Of a stretch of 64,000 nucleotides of DNA, positions 35,696-44,507 are shown piece after piece. How positions within the stretch are numbered: the first letter of the stretch is position 1; each line of letters starts with the position of its first letter. A program made the translations under genes and the position numbers. This stretch comes from Terrimonas ginsenosidimutans (GTDB taxonomy: Bacteria > Bacteroidota > Bacteroidia > Chitinophagales > Chitinophagaceae), in contig NZ_JAKLTR010000002.1 of the NCBI RefSeq assembly GCF_022012415.1, positions 248,001 through 312,000 of the forward strand, read 5' to 3'. A model generated the notes under the pieces. The model worked only from the letters and a program-made list of their open reading frames with translations, did no database searches and was not told the DNA's origin.

Positions 35696-37099
35696 TCAGT
35701 AAACACCTTCTAATTTCAGCACCCACGCATATCCTCCTGAAGGGAGGCTCGGGTGCAGGTTCAATCCTTCGATCGTGCACTTGCCGCCTTTGTATGAGTA
35801 ACTGATCTTCTTATTGCTGCCCAACAGGCTTACGCGTGAAGGAGACTTAGGAAGATCAAATTTAATAGCCTGTGCTTGTGCTGCGGTCAGGAACACGTAC
35901 AGGTCTTTTCCTTTCTGTGTGTAGGAGATTCCGTTGGATGCGGTCAACGAAGCAGCTGTTGTGCTGAAAATAGCCTCTCCGTTAATGTTCAGCCAGGCGC
36001 CTATATCTGCAAGCCGTTGCTGCATGATCACGGGAATGGTTCCGTCGGCAGCTGGTCCGATATCGAGCAGGAGATTTCCTCCCCGGGATACTTTCTGGAT
36101 CAGCATATGAATGAGCGCATCTGATGTTTCATAATCCCCGAGGTTTTCATTTCTATTGAAGCCAAATGATCCGCCAATGCCGCGGCATTCTTCCCAGGGA
36201 TGGTCAAACTTCTTTTTGGTAGCATCTTCGTTGTGAACGATATCGTACTCTGTAGTATAGTAGTCGCCGTGTTTGCCGCGCGTTTCCTTTCCCCAGCGGT
36301 CATTTACCACTACGGAATTTTTAACCGGGCTTTCGTTGTAAAGCCATGCAAGGAATTCAGGGCTTTTCCAGGTGGCGCTTGGATGTTCCCATTCGCCATC
36401 AGGCCATACTATATCAGGTTTGTACCGCGTTACCAGATCTTTTAACTGTGGCATCATATGTTCATCTACGTATTTGTTCACGTCGCTTTTGTACAGTGGA
36501 TTAAACCATTCATACAGGGAAAAGTAAAATCCCATGTGCAACCCTTTTTCTTTCACTGCGGTGGTAAGATCGCCGGCAAGATCACGATGCGGACCTACAT
36601 CTACCGAATTCCAGTTCCATGATTGATCGCTTGGCCATAGCGAAAACCCGTCATGGTGTTTGGAGGTCAGCACCACATACCTTGCTCCTGAATTCTTAAA
36701 GATCTCAGCCCATTGCTGCGGATCAAATAACTCCGCTTTGAACTGCGGTGCGAAATCCTGATACTTTGTATTGGGGCCGTATGCATTATTGTGATACTGG
36801 CGAAACGCCTTACCCACTTTTGAACTGTCCGTTACCAGGCGGTTCCAGTACCATTCGGAATACTTGGCATAGGTAGCATAATCTTTTCCGACAGGAGCCC
36901 ATGCGGGAACCGAATAAACGCCCCAGTGAATAAATATGCCGAATTTGGCATCATTGAACCATGCCGGAATGGGTCTTGTATCCAGCGATTTCCAATCGGC
37001 CGAATATTTCTGCTGTGCGGTTGCTTTCAGATGGCTTATTGCAAGCACGATGAAGATGATAAGGGTGGACCTTATTCCTGGATTTGTAGTACGTTTCAT
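35696..37099 (-). CDS. Alpha-L-fucosidase, glycoside hydrolase family 29
   Basis: Secreted enzyme of 467 residues from the ATG chosen; a TTG six codons upstream (37117) is unlikely. Signal peptide IFIVLAISHLKATAQQ. GH29 hallmarks: PAWFNDAKFGIFIHWGVYSVPAW, YVVLTSKHHDGFSLWPS, DLAGDLTTAVKEKGLHMGFYFS and the nucleophile Asp in DIVWPDGEW (D234). NVGPxxDG-like LLLDIGPAADGTIP follows, then a C-terminal beta-sandwich. It is a retaining exo-alpha-L-fucosidase; linkage is not predictable. It is the last gene of locus 2, starting 14 bp after the SGNH hydrolase stop, and gives the best clue that locus 2 handles fucosylated glycans. Confidence 0.95.
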   Translation of the reverse strand: MKRTTNPGIRSTLIIFIVLAISHLKATAQQKYSADWKSLDTRPIPAWFNDAKFGIFIHWGVYSVPAWAPVGKDYATYAKYSEWYWNRLVTDSSKVGKAFRQYHNNAYGPNTKYQDFAPQFKAELFDPQQWAEIFKNSGARYVVLTSKHHDGFSLWPSDQSWNWNSVDVGPHRDLAGDLTTAVKEKGLHMGFYFSLYEWFNPLYKSDVNKYVDEHMMPQLKDLVTRYKPDIVWPDGEWEHPSATWKSPEFLAWLYNESPVKNSVVVNDRWGKETRGKHGDYYTTEYDIVHNEDATKKKFDHPWEECRGIGGSFGFNRNENLGDYETSDALIHMLIQKVSRGGNLLLDIGPAADGTIPVIMQQRLADIGAWLNINGEAIFSTTAASLTASNGISYTQKGKDLYVFLTAAQAQAIKFDLPKSPSRVSLLGSNKKISYSYKGGKCTIEGLNLHPSLPSGGYAWVLKLEGVY

Positions 37100-37113
37100 A
37101 TGTGAATTGTTGT

Positions 37114-38385
37114 TCAATATAAGATAGCGCCAATATACATGGCTTTTCCTTCGTAGAGGCTCCAGTCTTTTACCACGGTGTTCCGTGTTTTCAGAATTGC
37201 AGCTTTGTCCACAGGTGTTGATGATAGTTTTACAGTTGCCGTATGTTTGCCCTTATGCAGACCGGAGATCAGGAAGTAGTTCAACCTGTAGTAAGTGCTG
37301 AAAGCATCGAACCTGGTGATGATGCGCGGTGGCTGATCGTCGATAGTGATTTCAATGGCAGAGGTTCCCGGCCCCATTATATCGGCCATTCCGAAGCGAC
37401 TCCCTTTAAAGCTGACTGTTAAGCTTGCGTCCGGGGATGCTGTCGACTGAACTTCTGGAAGCAGCGGAAAGTATTCCTTTCCTTTGGTCACAGAATCTGT
37501 GAATTGCCAGTTACCGTTGAATTTTATCTTTTTTGAAAGGTCATACATTCCGGCATTGCTCCAGTTGTTTGCCTCCATTGCAGCGGGCATTGAGTGCTTC
37601 TTCCGGGTGGAGTTGGTGTTCAATGCGGGAAGATTTTTTGCAAGTACTTCGGTATAGATCTTATGTCCGGTTTCGGGCAAGGGATGAACGCCGTCGATCG
37701 AAAACAGAGGGGCTGCATAGGTGGAGTCTCTTTTGCCAAGCATCAGCATTTTCCCTTTATTGATCTGGTCGATCACCGCCAGTCCCATGTGTATGCTGGG
37801 AATGGAGTAGTGGTCGGCTATTGCCTCCATGGCAGACACAGAGGAGGGGAACAGGCCTTTTTGTAAGGCTGGAAGATTTTCGTTTGAGAAGGTATAAATG
37901 AAACAGATATCTGTTTTGGGTTTTGCCTTCCTGATCTTACGTACGATTCCTTCCATTGTTTCCCTGACAAACTGCATGAGCATGCGGTTATCATTCACAG
38001 CAAACTCTACAAATACCAGATCGGGGTTATGGTCGATAACGTGTTGCTGAACGCGGCATGCACCAAAGTCCGAACCGGTACCACTAACTGCCGCCATGAT
38101 CTCTTCAAAGCCGGCGGATGGGTATTGTTTTTTCAGCCATGTCATTACCTGGTCGCGGTAACCATTTCCTGCCCTTGTAATGCTTCCTCCGAGGAATGCA
38201 ACCTTCACTGCTTTGCCTGTGTTTACCCGGGCAAAGAAATGAGGCAGCCCGTTTCTTATGGTCAGCTCTTTTGCTGCAAGCAGGGAATCTGCCTGTGCGT
38301 TTGCCACGATGGTCATACCGGTAAAAAGGATGACCAACAGGAGTGATAGTGGGAGTAGTTTTTTTATTGGTCTTGTTAAAAACAT
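37114..38385 (-). CDS. Secreted SGNH/GDSL hydrolase with C-terminal beta domain (putative carbohydrate esterase)
   Basis: Protein of 423 residues with signal peptide (LLVILFTGMTIVANAQA). The SGNH fold has block I VAFLGGSIT (S68, likely nucleophile), SGTGSDFGAC, FAVNDNRM (N131) and the catalytic dyad DGVHP (D231, H234). About 150 further residues (270-423) form a beta-rich domain (LTVSFKGSRFGMADIM, IEITIDDQPPRIITRF) resembling the accessory domain of some carbohydrate esterases. Probable role: removing acetyl groups from the target glycan (inference). Only two bases separate it from the other SGNH hydrolase upstream. Confidence 0.88.
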   Translation of the reverse strand: MFLTRPIKKLLPLSLLLVILFTGMTIVANAQADSLLAAKELTIRNGLPHFFARVNTGKAVKVAFLGGSITRAGNGYRDQVMTWLKKQYPSAGFEEIMAAVSGTGSDFGACRVQQHVIDHNPDLVFVEFAVNDNRMLMQFVRETMEGIVRKIRKAKPKTDICFIYTFSNENLPALQKGLFPSSVSAMEAIADHYSIPSIHMGLAVIDQINKGKMLMLGKRDSTYAAPLFSIDGVHPLPETGHKIYTEVLAKNLPALNTNSTRKKHSMPAAMEANNWSNAGMYDLSKKIKFNGNWQFTDSVTKGKEYFPLLPEVQSTASPDASLTVSFKGSRFGMADIMGPGTSAIEITIDDQPPRIITRFDAFSTYYRLNYFLISGLHKGKHTATVKLSSTPVDKAAILKTRNTVVKDWSLYEGKAMYIGAILY

Positions 38386-38387
38386 GC

Positions 38388-39101
38388 TCAGGGTTTAGTC
38401 TTTAAGAATTTGTTGATTGCGGCATACCATTTTGCGGCGATCATATTTGCTCCGGCGCGATTTGGGTGCACTTTGTCATGAATGGTATACGTGTTCCAAT
38501 CCCATTGATCCTGCTGATCAACGAATATTACTGAAGGGTCATTCATTTCTTTTACCATGGAATGAATGGCGGTGTTCAGAGCCGGGATGTATTCATACTT
38601 GGGTAGTTTGCCGGCCGTGATCACTGCGGCAACAAAAATGACTGCGGCCGGTTTTTTTTCTTTGATGGTTTGAATGATCTTTTTCTGCGCATTGATGATT
38701 CCATTGACCGGTGCTTCTTCTATGAAATGATTATGCCCCGAATGAAGCAATATGAGATCGGCAGGGAAAGAAGTGTATACACTGTCGATGATCTTTGCGA
38801 GATACTCTGCTGTTTTTCCACTGAAGCCTGAGTGATACAGCGTGTCTCCTTGTTGTACAGACCTGCGTGGTCCAATGAAGCGGATTTTATGATCCGATCG
38901 GGAAAGCATTGAATCAAGCGGAAACAGATAGGAAAAGAATTCCGGGCCTCCTTCTGTGATGGAGTCCCCAAGACCCAGCAGGGTGAGCTCTTTATCTTTG
39001 GAAAGCTTTTTTCCCGGGGAACATGCCTGCAGGGTGAGTGCGATCAAAACGATGCAGCAGGTTCTTATTGATATAGTCAAAATGGTTCTGTTCATTTGCA
39101 T
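38388..39101 (-). CDS. SGNH/GDSL hydrolase lipoprotein
   Basis: Lipoprotein of 237 residues; signal with LIALTLQACSPG (C27). Block I LGLGDSITEGG (S47), block III LLHSGHNHF (N124), and the dyad IHDKVHPNRAG (D209, H212). It is shorter than the neighbouring esterase and lacks an accessory domain. The start ATG overlaps the upstream stop as TGATG, so it is translationally coupled to the 981-residue protein. Family members are lipases or acetylesterases; in this setting a glycan acetylesterase is likely (inference). Confidence 0.9.
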   Translation of the reverse strand: MQMNRTILTISIRTCCIVLIALTLQACSPGKKLSKDKELTLLGLGDSITEGGPEFFSYLFPLDSMLSRSDHKIRFIGPRRSVQQGDTLYHSGFSGKTAEYLAKIIDSVYTSFPADLILLHSGHNHFIEEAPVNGIINAQKKIIQTIKEKKPAAVIFVAAVITAGKLPKYEYIPALNTAIHSMVKEMNDPSVIFVDQQDQWDWNTYTIHDKVHPNRAGANMIAAKWYAAINKFLKTKP

Positions 39102-42046
39102 CAGTCGTTGATCGTTTGTACTGGAAAACTGATCCTGCTGCCATCTGTTCTAACGGCATTTATTTCAAAGGAAATTTTGTCTTTAACAGCCGGTAAGATC
39201 AGGTCAAACTCAAAAGGGTAGGTATTGTCTTCTATTGTCAGCCATTCCTTGCTGTCGTTTAGCCTATATCTCAGGTTGCATTTTGTCCATTCCTTCTCCG
39301 TTTTATTGCAATAAGCATAAAACTTAGCCAGTCGATCGGTGGGTTGAATGATCATCGCTGTGGTTGCTGCTGTACTGTCTTCGTTTGCTTTGATACGCAC
39401 AAAACGGTTGCTGTTTGATCCGGTGATCCGTTGTGTTTGTTTTACGTCTTTTCGCTCCTGATAAATGTCTTTGATCCTGATACAGGTAAACCCTCCGGCA
39501 GGTAATGTTATGGATAGTTCTCCGTTTTTTAATATAGCCTTTCTGCTTGTGCCGTTTTCTTTGTACTCTATAATACTGTAGGGGCGTCCTGCAGACCAGC
39601 CAATGACATCCCTGTTCAGCCTGATTTTTTCTGTGGTAATCTTCTTTGCAGTATTGGTAAAGGCAATAAATATGTCTTTGTCACTATGGCCCATTATGTG
39701 ATTGAAGGCTGTTCCGTCTGATTGCAATGCATGAGTGGGCATCCAGAGTTGAATGCTGTCGTTACCCATCATGCTTCCTTTTTTTGCACCGTATACATTG
39801 CTGGTGAGAAAGGCATATCCGGGGGCATAGGTGGCCGGGAAGTTGATCTTTCCTTTCGAGCGGAAAAAGAAATCGGATACAAGAAAGTCCATCAGCAGCG
39901 TAAGATGTGGCCACAGGTGGTTATAGAAGATGGCATTATATTTCACGTCATGGAAAGGGTGCAATGGATAGTCGAAGCGTTGATACACGTCTGTATGAAG
40001 GGAGGTGAAATAGTAACCAGGGAAATTTGCATACCGGCCGACGATCGCATTATAGGCAGCGTTACGCAATAATGTATCATTGGAATGATAGGCAAGACGC
40101 AGCAGCCAGGCTGCGTGATGTGCGAGCATGACAGGTCCGAATGCGTAGGTATTGGGTGCTTCCGGTACGAGACCGTTCAGGGAGGTCTGCCAGGCTGGGA
40201 CAGTCATTTCGGGTACATAGCTTGTTTCATTCATTGGTGCGAATGGAGAACCTTCAATAGCGCTCACTCGTCGTCCCGGGAAGATCCCCTTTACTTCACC
40301 GTCTTTGTTGATGGTGATGTTGCCGGGTGGGGGAGACGGATTGCTTCTTGTCCAAAGCAACAATTGTTTGGCTCCCGTTAGGGCAGCCTTCAGAAATGTT
40401 TCATTATTGGTCTCCTGGTAAAGTTCATACAGATCGTAGATGCGATATCCGTAATCCGTAGTGAAGCCAGCTCCTTTGTCCCTTAATCCCGGAGAATCGA
40501 AAAATGTGGACGAATAACGCTGGTAAACCTGCTTCAGATAGTCGTTAGCTCCATCTATCGCTTTCCGCAGATCGTCTTTTCTTTTGTACATCCTGTATCG
40601 CGCCAGATAGTCCTGCCAGCTTCCTCCGCCGGTTTCAGTATTCATGTTCAGTTGCCTGCTTTTCCCGAAGAGCCTGTCGGCTTCAATGGAAAATGCAGGA
40701 GTCTGTCCTTTGGTCAGTTCATTCAGGCCAACCAGTTCTCCTATATCCACGCAGGGGCCGTTCAGCAAGTGTGAAGGCACCTGTGCCTGGTGCGCAGAGT
40801 CGCTGGTTGAATAAAGAAACTTTTCCCTGCTCATCACATATTCGATCATCGGCAAGGCTCTTCTCTGCATGATCTCATCACTGCCGGTGATCATTGCGAT
40901 ACTAAGCGGATGCAAGGCGGAAACGTTTTTTACCGTGCCCGGAACATCAAACTGATAATCGGATGCTTTCAGCTCTTTATTCCAGCCACTGTAAACGTCA
41001 TTCATTGCAAAGTCCAGCATATTGTCCAGCGTTCCGTTCAATGAAACTTTATTATTCTCACGTTCATTTCTGTATCTGAATATAGAAGACAACAGGAAGG
41101 AAGTGCCTTGTTCCCAATTGCCGGGATACAGCAAATAAACGAGAGAGAGCTTGTAATGATCGCCGGGACGCATCATCGATTTCTCCGTACCGGGTAAAGG
41201 GGAGAAAACGGTTGCCTGTGCTTTGCCCTGCGGGTTCCTGATCGCCATTCCGAACAGGCTGTTCCCTTTCGGGCCGTCTGCGGGGAATACGGACCAGAAC
41301 TTATTATCAGCCTTGCCTGCATTATTCCATTGTGCGGCGAGTGCGTAGCGGTAGGGTATATCATCAATTGAAACAGCAAGCCCTTCGCTATAGCCATGAT
41401 GGTTGGTAAATACGGCAGCGGTGTTGGCATACGCTTCTTCCGTTAAACCAAAGCGACTGGGGAATCTTTTCCAGCTCCATGTCAATGGCTGGTATACAAA
41501 GTCAAGCGCTGAAGAGTCTACTGATGGCATACCTGTAAATCCAATGGAATAATGTCCCTGCCGGGCGGCAGTCAAACCCATTTCAAATAATGGTGCCTGT
41601 TGCGATGGATCGAATTTTACGGTCAGGGATACTTCTCCTTCCGGTTGCTTGCCAAAGCTGAATAAAAGCTCGTTGTTCTTTTGTTGAACGGCAGTCGCCT
41701 TTAATGTGGTACTGCCCAGTTCACCGATGTCCTGAATCAATCCTTTGGAGGTGTTCCAGGCAACTACGCCGGGCTGGCCGTCCATGGCCACTCCACGCAA
41801 AGCCGGATGATCTGTTGTAAAAACAAGTTGCAATTGCGGTACTATTTTCCTGCTAATACCACTTGCTTTATGCGTGATGTTAAAGGAAAAGTCTTTTTGC
41901 CCGCCGGCGCTGATGGATACGGTATAATAGCTGTTCCGGATCATTTGCGCCCCACCATTAACACTGAAAATGGTCAGTATTATCCAGCAGGATATTCCTT
42001 TTATAATATTTTCCCTTTTACCCTTAGAGAGTACTGAATACTTCAT
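39101..42046 (-). CDS. Large secreted protein of unknown function, possible (alpha/alpha)-barrel glycan-active enzyme
   Basis: Protein of 981 residues with signal peptide (IILTIFSVNGGAQ, cleaved near 34). The order by eye is a beta-sandwich-like N-terminal part (about 35-320), a helix-rich middle (about 330-740) with repeated aromatic/acidic helices (SWQDYLARYRMYKRKDDL, YGYRIYDLYELYQETNN, MLAHHAAWLLRLAYHSND), and beta-rich C-terminal domains. This layout resembles six-hairpin glycosidases or polysaccharide lyases, but I do not recognise a family signature or certain catalytic residues. It sits between a glycosidase and two esterases in one transcription unit, so a role in glycan breakdown is a reasonable inference. 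Confidence 0.75.
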   Translation of the reverse strand: MKYSVLSKGKRENIIKGISCWIILTIFSVNGGAQMIRNSYYTVSISAGGQKDFSFNITHKASGISRKIVPQLQLVFTTDHPALRGVAMDGQPGVVAWNTSKGLIQDIGELGSTTLKATAVQQKNNELLFSFGKQPEGEVSLTVKFDPSQQAPLFEMGLTAARQGHYSIGFTGMPSVDSSALDFVYQPLTWSWKRFPSRFGLTEEAYANTAAVFTNHHGYSEGLAVSIDDIPYRYALAAQWNNAGKADNKFWSVFPADGPKGNSLFGMAIRNPQGKAQATVFSPLPGTEKSMMRPGDHYKLSLVYLLYPGNWEQGTSFLLSSIFRYRNERENNKVSLNGTLDNMLDFAMNDVYSGWNKELKASDYQFDVPGTVKNVSALHPLSIAMITGSDEIMQRRALPMIEYVMSREKFLYSTSDSAHQAQVPSHLLNGPCVDIGELVGLNELTKGQTPAFSIEADRLFGKSRQLNMNTETGGGSWQDYLARYRMYKRKDDLRKAIDGANDYLKQVYQRYSSTFFDSPGLRDKGAGFTTDYGYRIYDLYELYQETNNETFLKAALTGAKQLLLWTRSNPSPPPGNITINKDGEVKGIFPGRRVSAIEGSPFAPMNETSYVPEMTVPAWQTSLNGLVPEAPNTYAFGPVMLAHHAAWLLRLAYHSNDTLLRNAAYNAIVGRYANFPGYYFTSLHTDVYQRFDYPLHPFHDVKYNAIFYNHLWPHLTLLMDFLVSDFFFRSKGKINFPATYAPGYAFLTSNVYGAKKGSMMGNDSIQLWMPTHALQSDGTAFNHIMGHSDKDIFIAFTNTAKKITTEKIRLNRDVIGWSAGRPYSIIEYKENGTSRKAILKNGELSITLPAGGFTCIRIKDIYQERKDVKQTQRITGSNSNRFVRIKANEDSTAATTAMIIQPTDRLAKFYAYCNKTEKEWTKCNLRYRLNDSKEWLTIEDNTYPFEFDLILPAVKDKISFEINAVRTDGSRISFPVQTIND

Positions 42047-42115
42047 GTGTTTTCAAGTTGTTCGCAGGTTAAGGTTTAATGGGTAGATGCTGATCTGTTT
42101 ATTTTGCTGAGTCTA

Positions 42116-44503
42116 TTATTCAACGGGTTCTATTTCTATCAGGCGCATTCCGTAGGCGTCAAGATCAGCCCTGAAGTTGAAACTGCTTTTCCCTGAAGCT
42201 GCGATGGTTGTTTGCCTGCCGATCGTGTTCAGTATATTGATCTCTTCTTTTGTAAAGTTCTTTTCATACCTGTCAGCGCCACGGGTCAGCGGAAGGGTCT
42301 GGTATTTATCCTGCGAGAGGATCCTGGCGACAGCGGAATCTTCCGGCGTGCTGTACCATTGCGTGATCTTCAGTTTTGTATTTCTGAATGATGACGGAAG
42401 ATCTTTCAGGATGATATCTATATCGCGGTAGTTCAATGGCCTTGCTGCGCTATAGAAGATCGAAGGAGAAGTGCAGTAGATCAGTATGCTGATCTTTTTA
42501 TCTTCTTTTGTAACGATGGAATGCAATCCGTAGCCATGGTTGTCAACTGGTGTTGCCGATGACGGGATCTTCCGATCGCCCAGTTTATTCCGGAGCAATA
42601 ATCCTTTTGCATATGTTGACAACACATTCTGCTTCCCATAAGTTAACAAGGCAAAATGCCATCCGGCACCGCTTACCGGGAGATATTGTCCATGTTCGCG
42701 CTCGTAGTATTCATGAAGGGCGGTCGTGAAAGAAGCCATTGCGGCTTCCTTTTTCATGGCGCCCTGCAGGTCGCTCAGGTCTTCTATGGTGGAAGGCTCC
42801 GCGAGACCCATTTCATCAACCAGTACGGGGATATCGGGATCAAGTCCGTTCTTTTTTAAGATAGTTTGCAGGCTGTCAGTGAATCCTTTTACCATAGATG
42901 GATAATTTCCTGGAAAAAGATAAGTGTGCCACGCAATATAATCGAGGCGTTTTAATGGTGATGCATCTTTGCTGTATCTTGAAAGAAAGCCATTGATAAA
43001 TTCCCAGCGGCTGTTAGGATTATTACTGCCAAGACCGGCTACTTTGAGCTTTTCCGTGGAAGGCTGCGTTTTGTTGAACTCACCCACTGCTTCGTACAAA
43101 CATTTAAAGAAACTGTAGTGCGCATCTGCATGTACGGAAGTGTTGGTAATATTGTCCAGCTCATAAGGCATTTGAACGATCTTAAGCGACGGGCAGATCT
43201 TTTTGGCAAATCGAAGTGTTGTCAGGTATCCCTGCCTGATGCGATCCCATTCCGCGCCCGGTGTGCCGGTTGGAGGTAATGCCAGTTGGCCCATCCTGCT
43301 GTATTGCTTATACATCTTTACAATGGGAGTGATCTGCAGGTCGAGCACAACAGTGTCTGCATACATGCCGGCAGCTTCGAGCCATTGTGTCAGGTAAGGA
43401 AGTTGGGTTGAGTCGAGCTCTGCGGGGTTGTCTATTTTCCAGGGAAGGTAGTGGTGTTGATAGCGGAATAAGGAGAATTTCTTTCCCAGGGCATTCGTTA
43501 CCGATTGTGCCATCTCTTTGATCTGTGATGTGGGCTTTCCATATTGAAAGTCTTTCACGGGGTTGCCGGAATAAGCCATCACGCGAAGTTCACCTCTGTC
43601 CCGCTTTTCTGGTTTGCCGGAGAGCGATACTTCTATCGTTCCTTTCGTCATTAATTTATTGGCGATCTGTGCTGTATTCAGATTCCACTGGCGAAGCCGG
43701 TCATCGTGCTGCGCCATGATCGCGGAAGCAGAATCTGCGGGTATATTGAATTGTGCGGCCAGTAGATAGGGGTCTTCTTTTGAAAGGTCTTTGTATACAG
43801 AACCGATCAGCATGCCTGACTCAACATCCATGTGTTTGGTATTGGAGCTGAATACAAACGATTGCCGGGCTCCATAGGACAGCATTTGGGGGTATACGCG
43901 GATATGCATCAGTCCTGACACAGATACAATTGGTTTTTTTCCTGCGGGACTTGTGATCTTCAGTGCAATGAAATTGACCTTGAATAAACCACCGGTAAAG
44001 GTAGTTTGTTGTTGAGGCCGGAGTTTGCACACGATCGTTTCTTCTTCTTTTCCTTTTACTCCCAAAGAGAAAGCGAGGCTTTCTTCCGAACCGATCGTAT
44101 ACATAAATGGAATGATGAACGAAACCGGCGTTCCGGCAGCAGAATAGGGAATGAGCTCACTGGTGCATTTGATCTCGCGGGCATAAGGTGAACCTCCTCT
44201 GAAAAGCAATTGAACGCCGTGTATGGTGGTATTATCCCAGGTTTTGTAACCATGCGACCATAAGGTTCCGTCATACCAGCCAAATGTTCCGCGTGCAGCA
44301 TCTTCCTGAGCGGTGGGAGAGTCTTGCGGGAAGGGATATTCGCTATAACCGAAACGCCATTTGAAAGTGATCTCCTGGTCGCCGCGGAGGTAGACAGGTG
44401 CTGGACCCTGCGCTGCTCCTTCTATCGTGAATAAAAGCAAAAGGAGGCCGGATATATACCGGAATAAAAGGAAACAGTTCTTATGATTGCTCATGCTCAT
44501 CAT
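42116..44503 (-). CDS. Secreted glycoside hydrolase-like protein, clan GH-A barrel (family unassigned)
   Basis: Protein of 795 residues; signal peptide LLLLFTIEGAAQ. About 35-300 look beta-rich (accessory domain). About 310-640 look like a TIM barrel: acid/base candidate E448 in KIVQMPYELDN at the end of a strand, RLDYIAWHTYLFPGN, and nucleophile candidate E564 in VLVDEMGLAEPS, a spacing typical of clan GH-A (GH39- or GH30-like). A beta-sandwich (about 650-795) ends the protein, as in GH39/GH51-like enzymes. The exact family and sugar are not clear. It starts 4 bp after the symporter stop. Confidence 0.7.
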   Translation of the reverse strand: MMSMSNHKNCFLLFRYISGLLLLLFTIEGAAQGPAPVYLRGDQEITFKWRFGYSEYPFPQDSPTAQEDAARGTFGWYDGTLWSHGYKTWDNTTIHGVQLLFRGGSPYAREIKCTSELIPYSAAGTPVSFIIPFMYTIGSEESLAFSLGVKGKEEETIVCKLRPQQQTTFTGGLFKVNFIALKITSPAGKKPIVSVSGLMHIRVYPQMLSYGARQSFVFSSNTKHMDVESGMLIGSVYKDLSKEDPYLLAAQFNIPADSASAIMAQHDDRLRQWNLNTAQIANKLMTKGTIEVSLSGKPEKRDRGELRVMAYSGNPVKDFQYGKPTSQIKEMAQSVTNALGKKFSLFRYQHHYLPWKIDNPAELDSTQLPYLTQWLEAAGMYADTVVLDLQITPIVKMYKQYSRMGQLALPPTGTPGAEWDRIRQGYLTTLRFAKKICPSLKIVQMPYELDNITNTSVHADAHYSFFKCLYEAVGEFNKTQPSTEKLKVAGLGSNNPNSRWEFINGFLSRYSKDASPLKRLDYIAWHTYLFPGNYPSMVKGFTDSLQTILKKNGLDPDIPVLVDEMGLAEPSTIEDLSDLQGAMKKEAAMASFTTALHEYYEREHGQYLPVSGAGWHFALLTYGKQNVLSTYAKGLLLRNKLGDRKIPSSATPVDNHGYGLHSIVTKEDKKISILIYCTSPSIFYSAARPLNYRDIDIILKDLPSSFRNTKLKITQWYSTPEDSAVARILSQDKYQTLPLTRGADRYEKNFTKEEINILNTIGRQTTIAASGKSSFNFRADLDAYGMRLIEIEPVE

Positions 44504-44507
44504 TCAC

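Noticed and set aside
35466-35780. 104-codon minus frame at the end of locus 2
   Set aside because: Overlaps the certain GH29 fucosidase in another frame and lacks any protein-like pattern.
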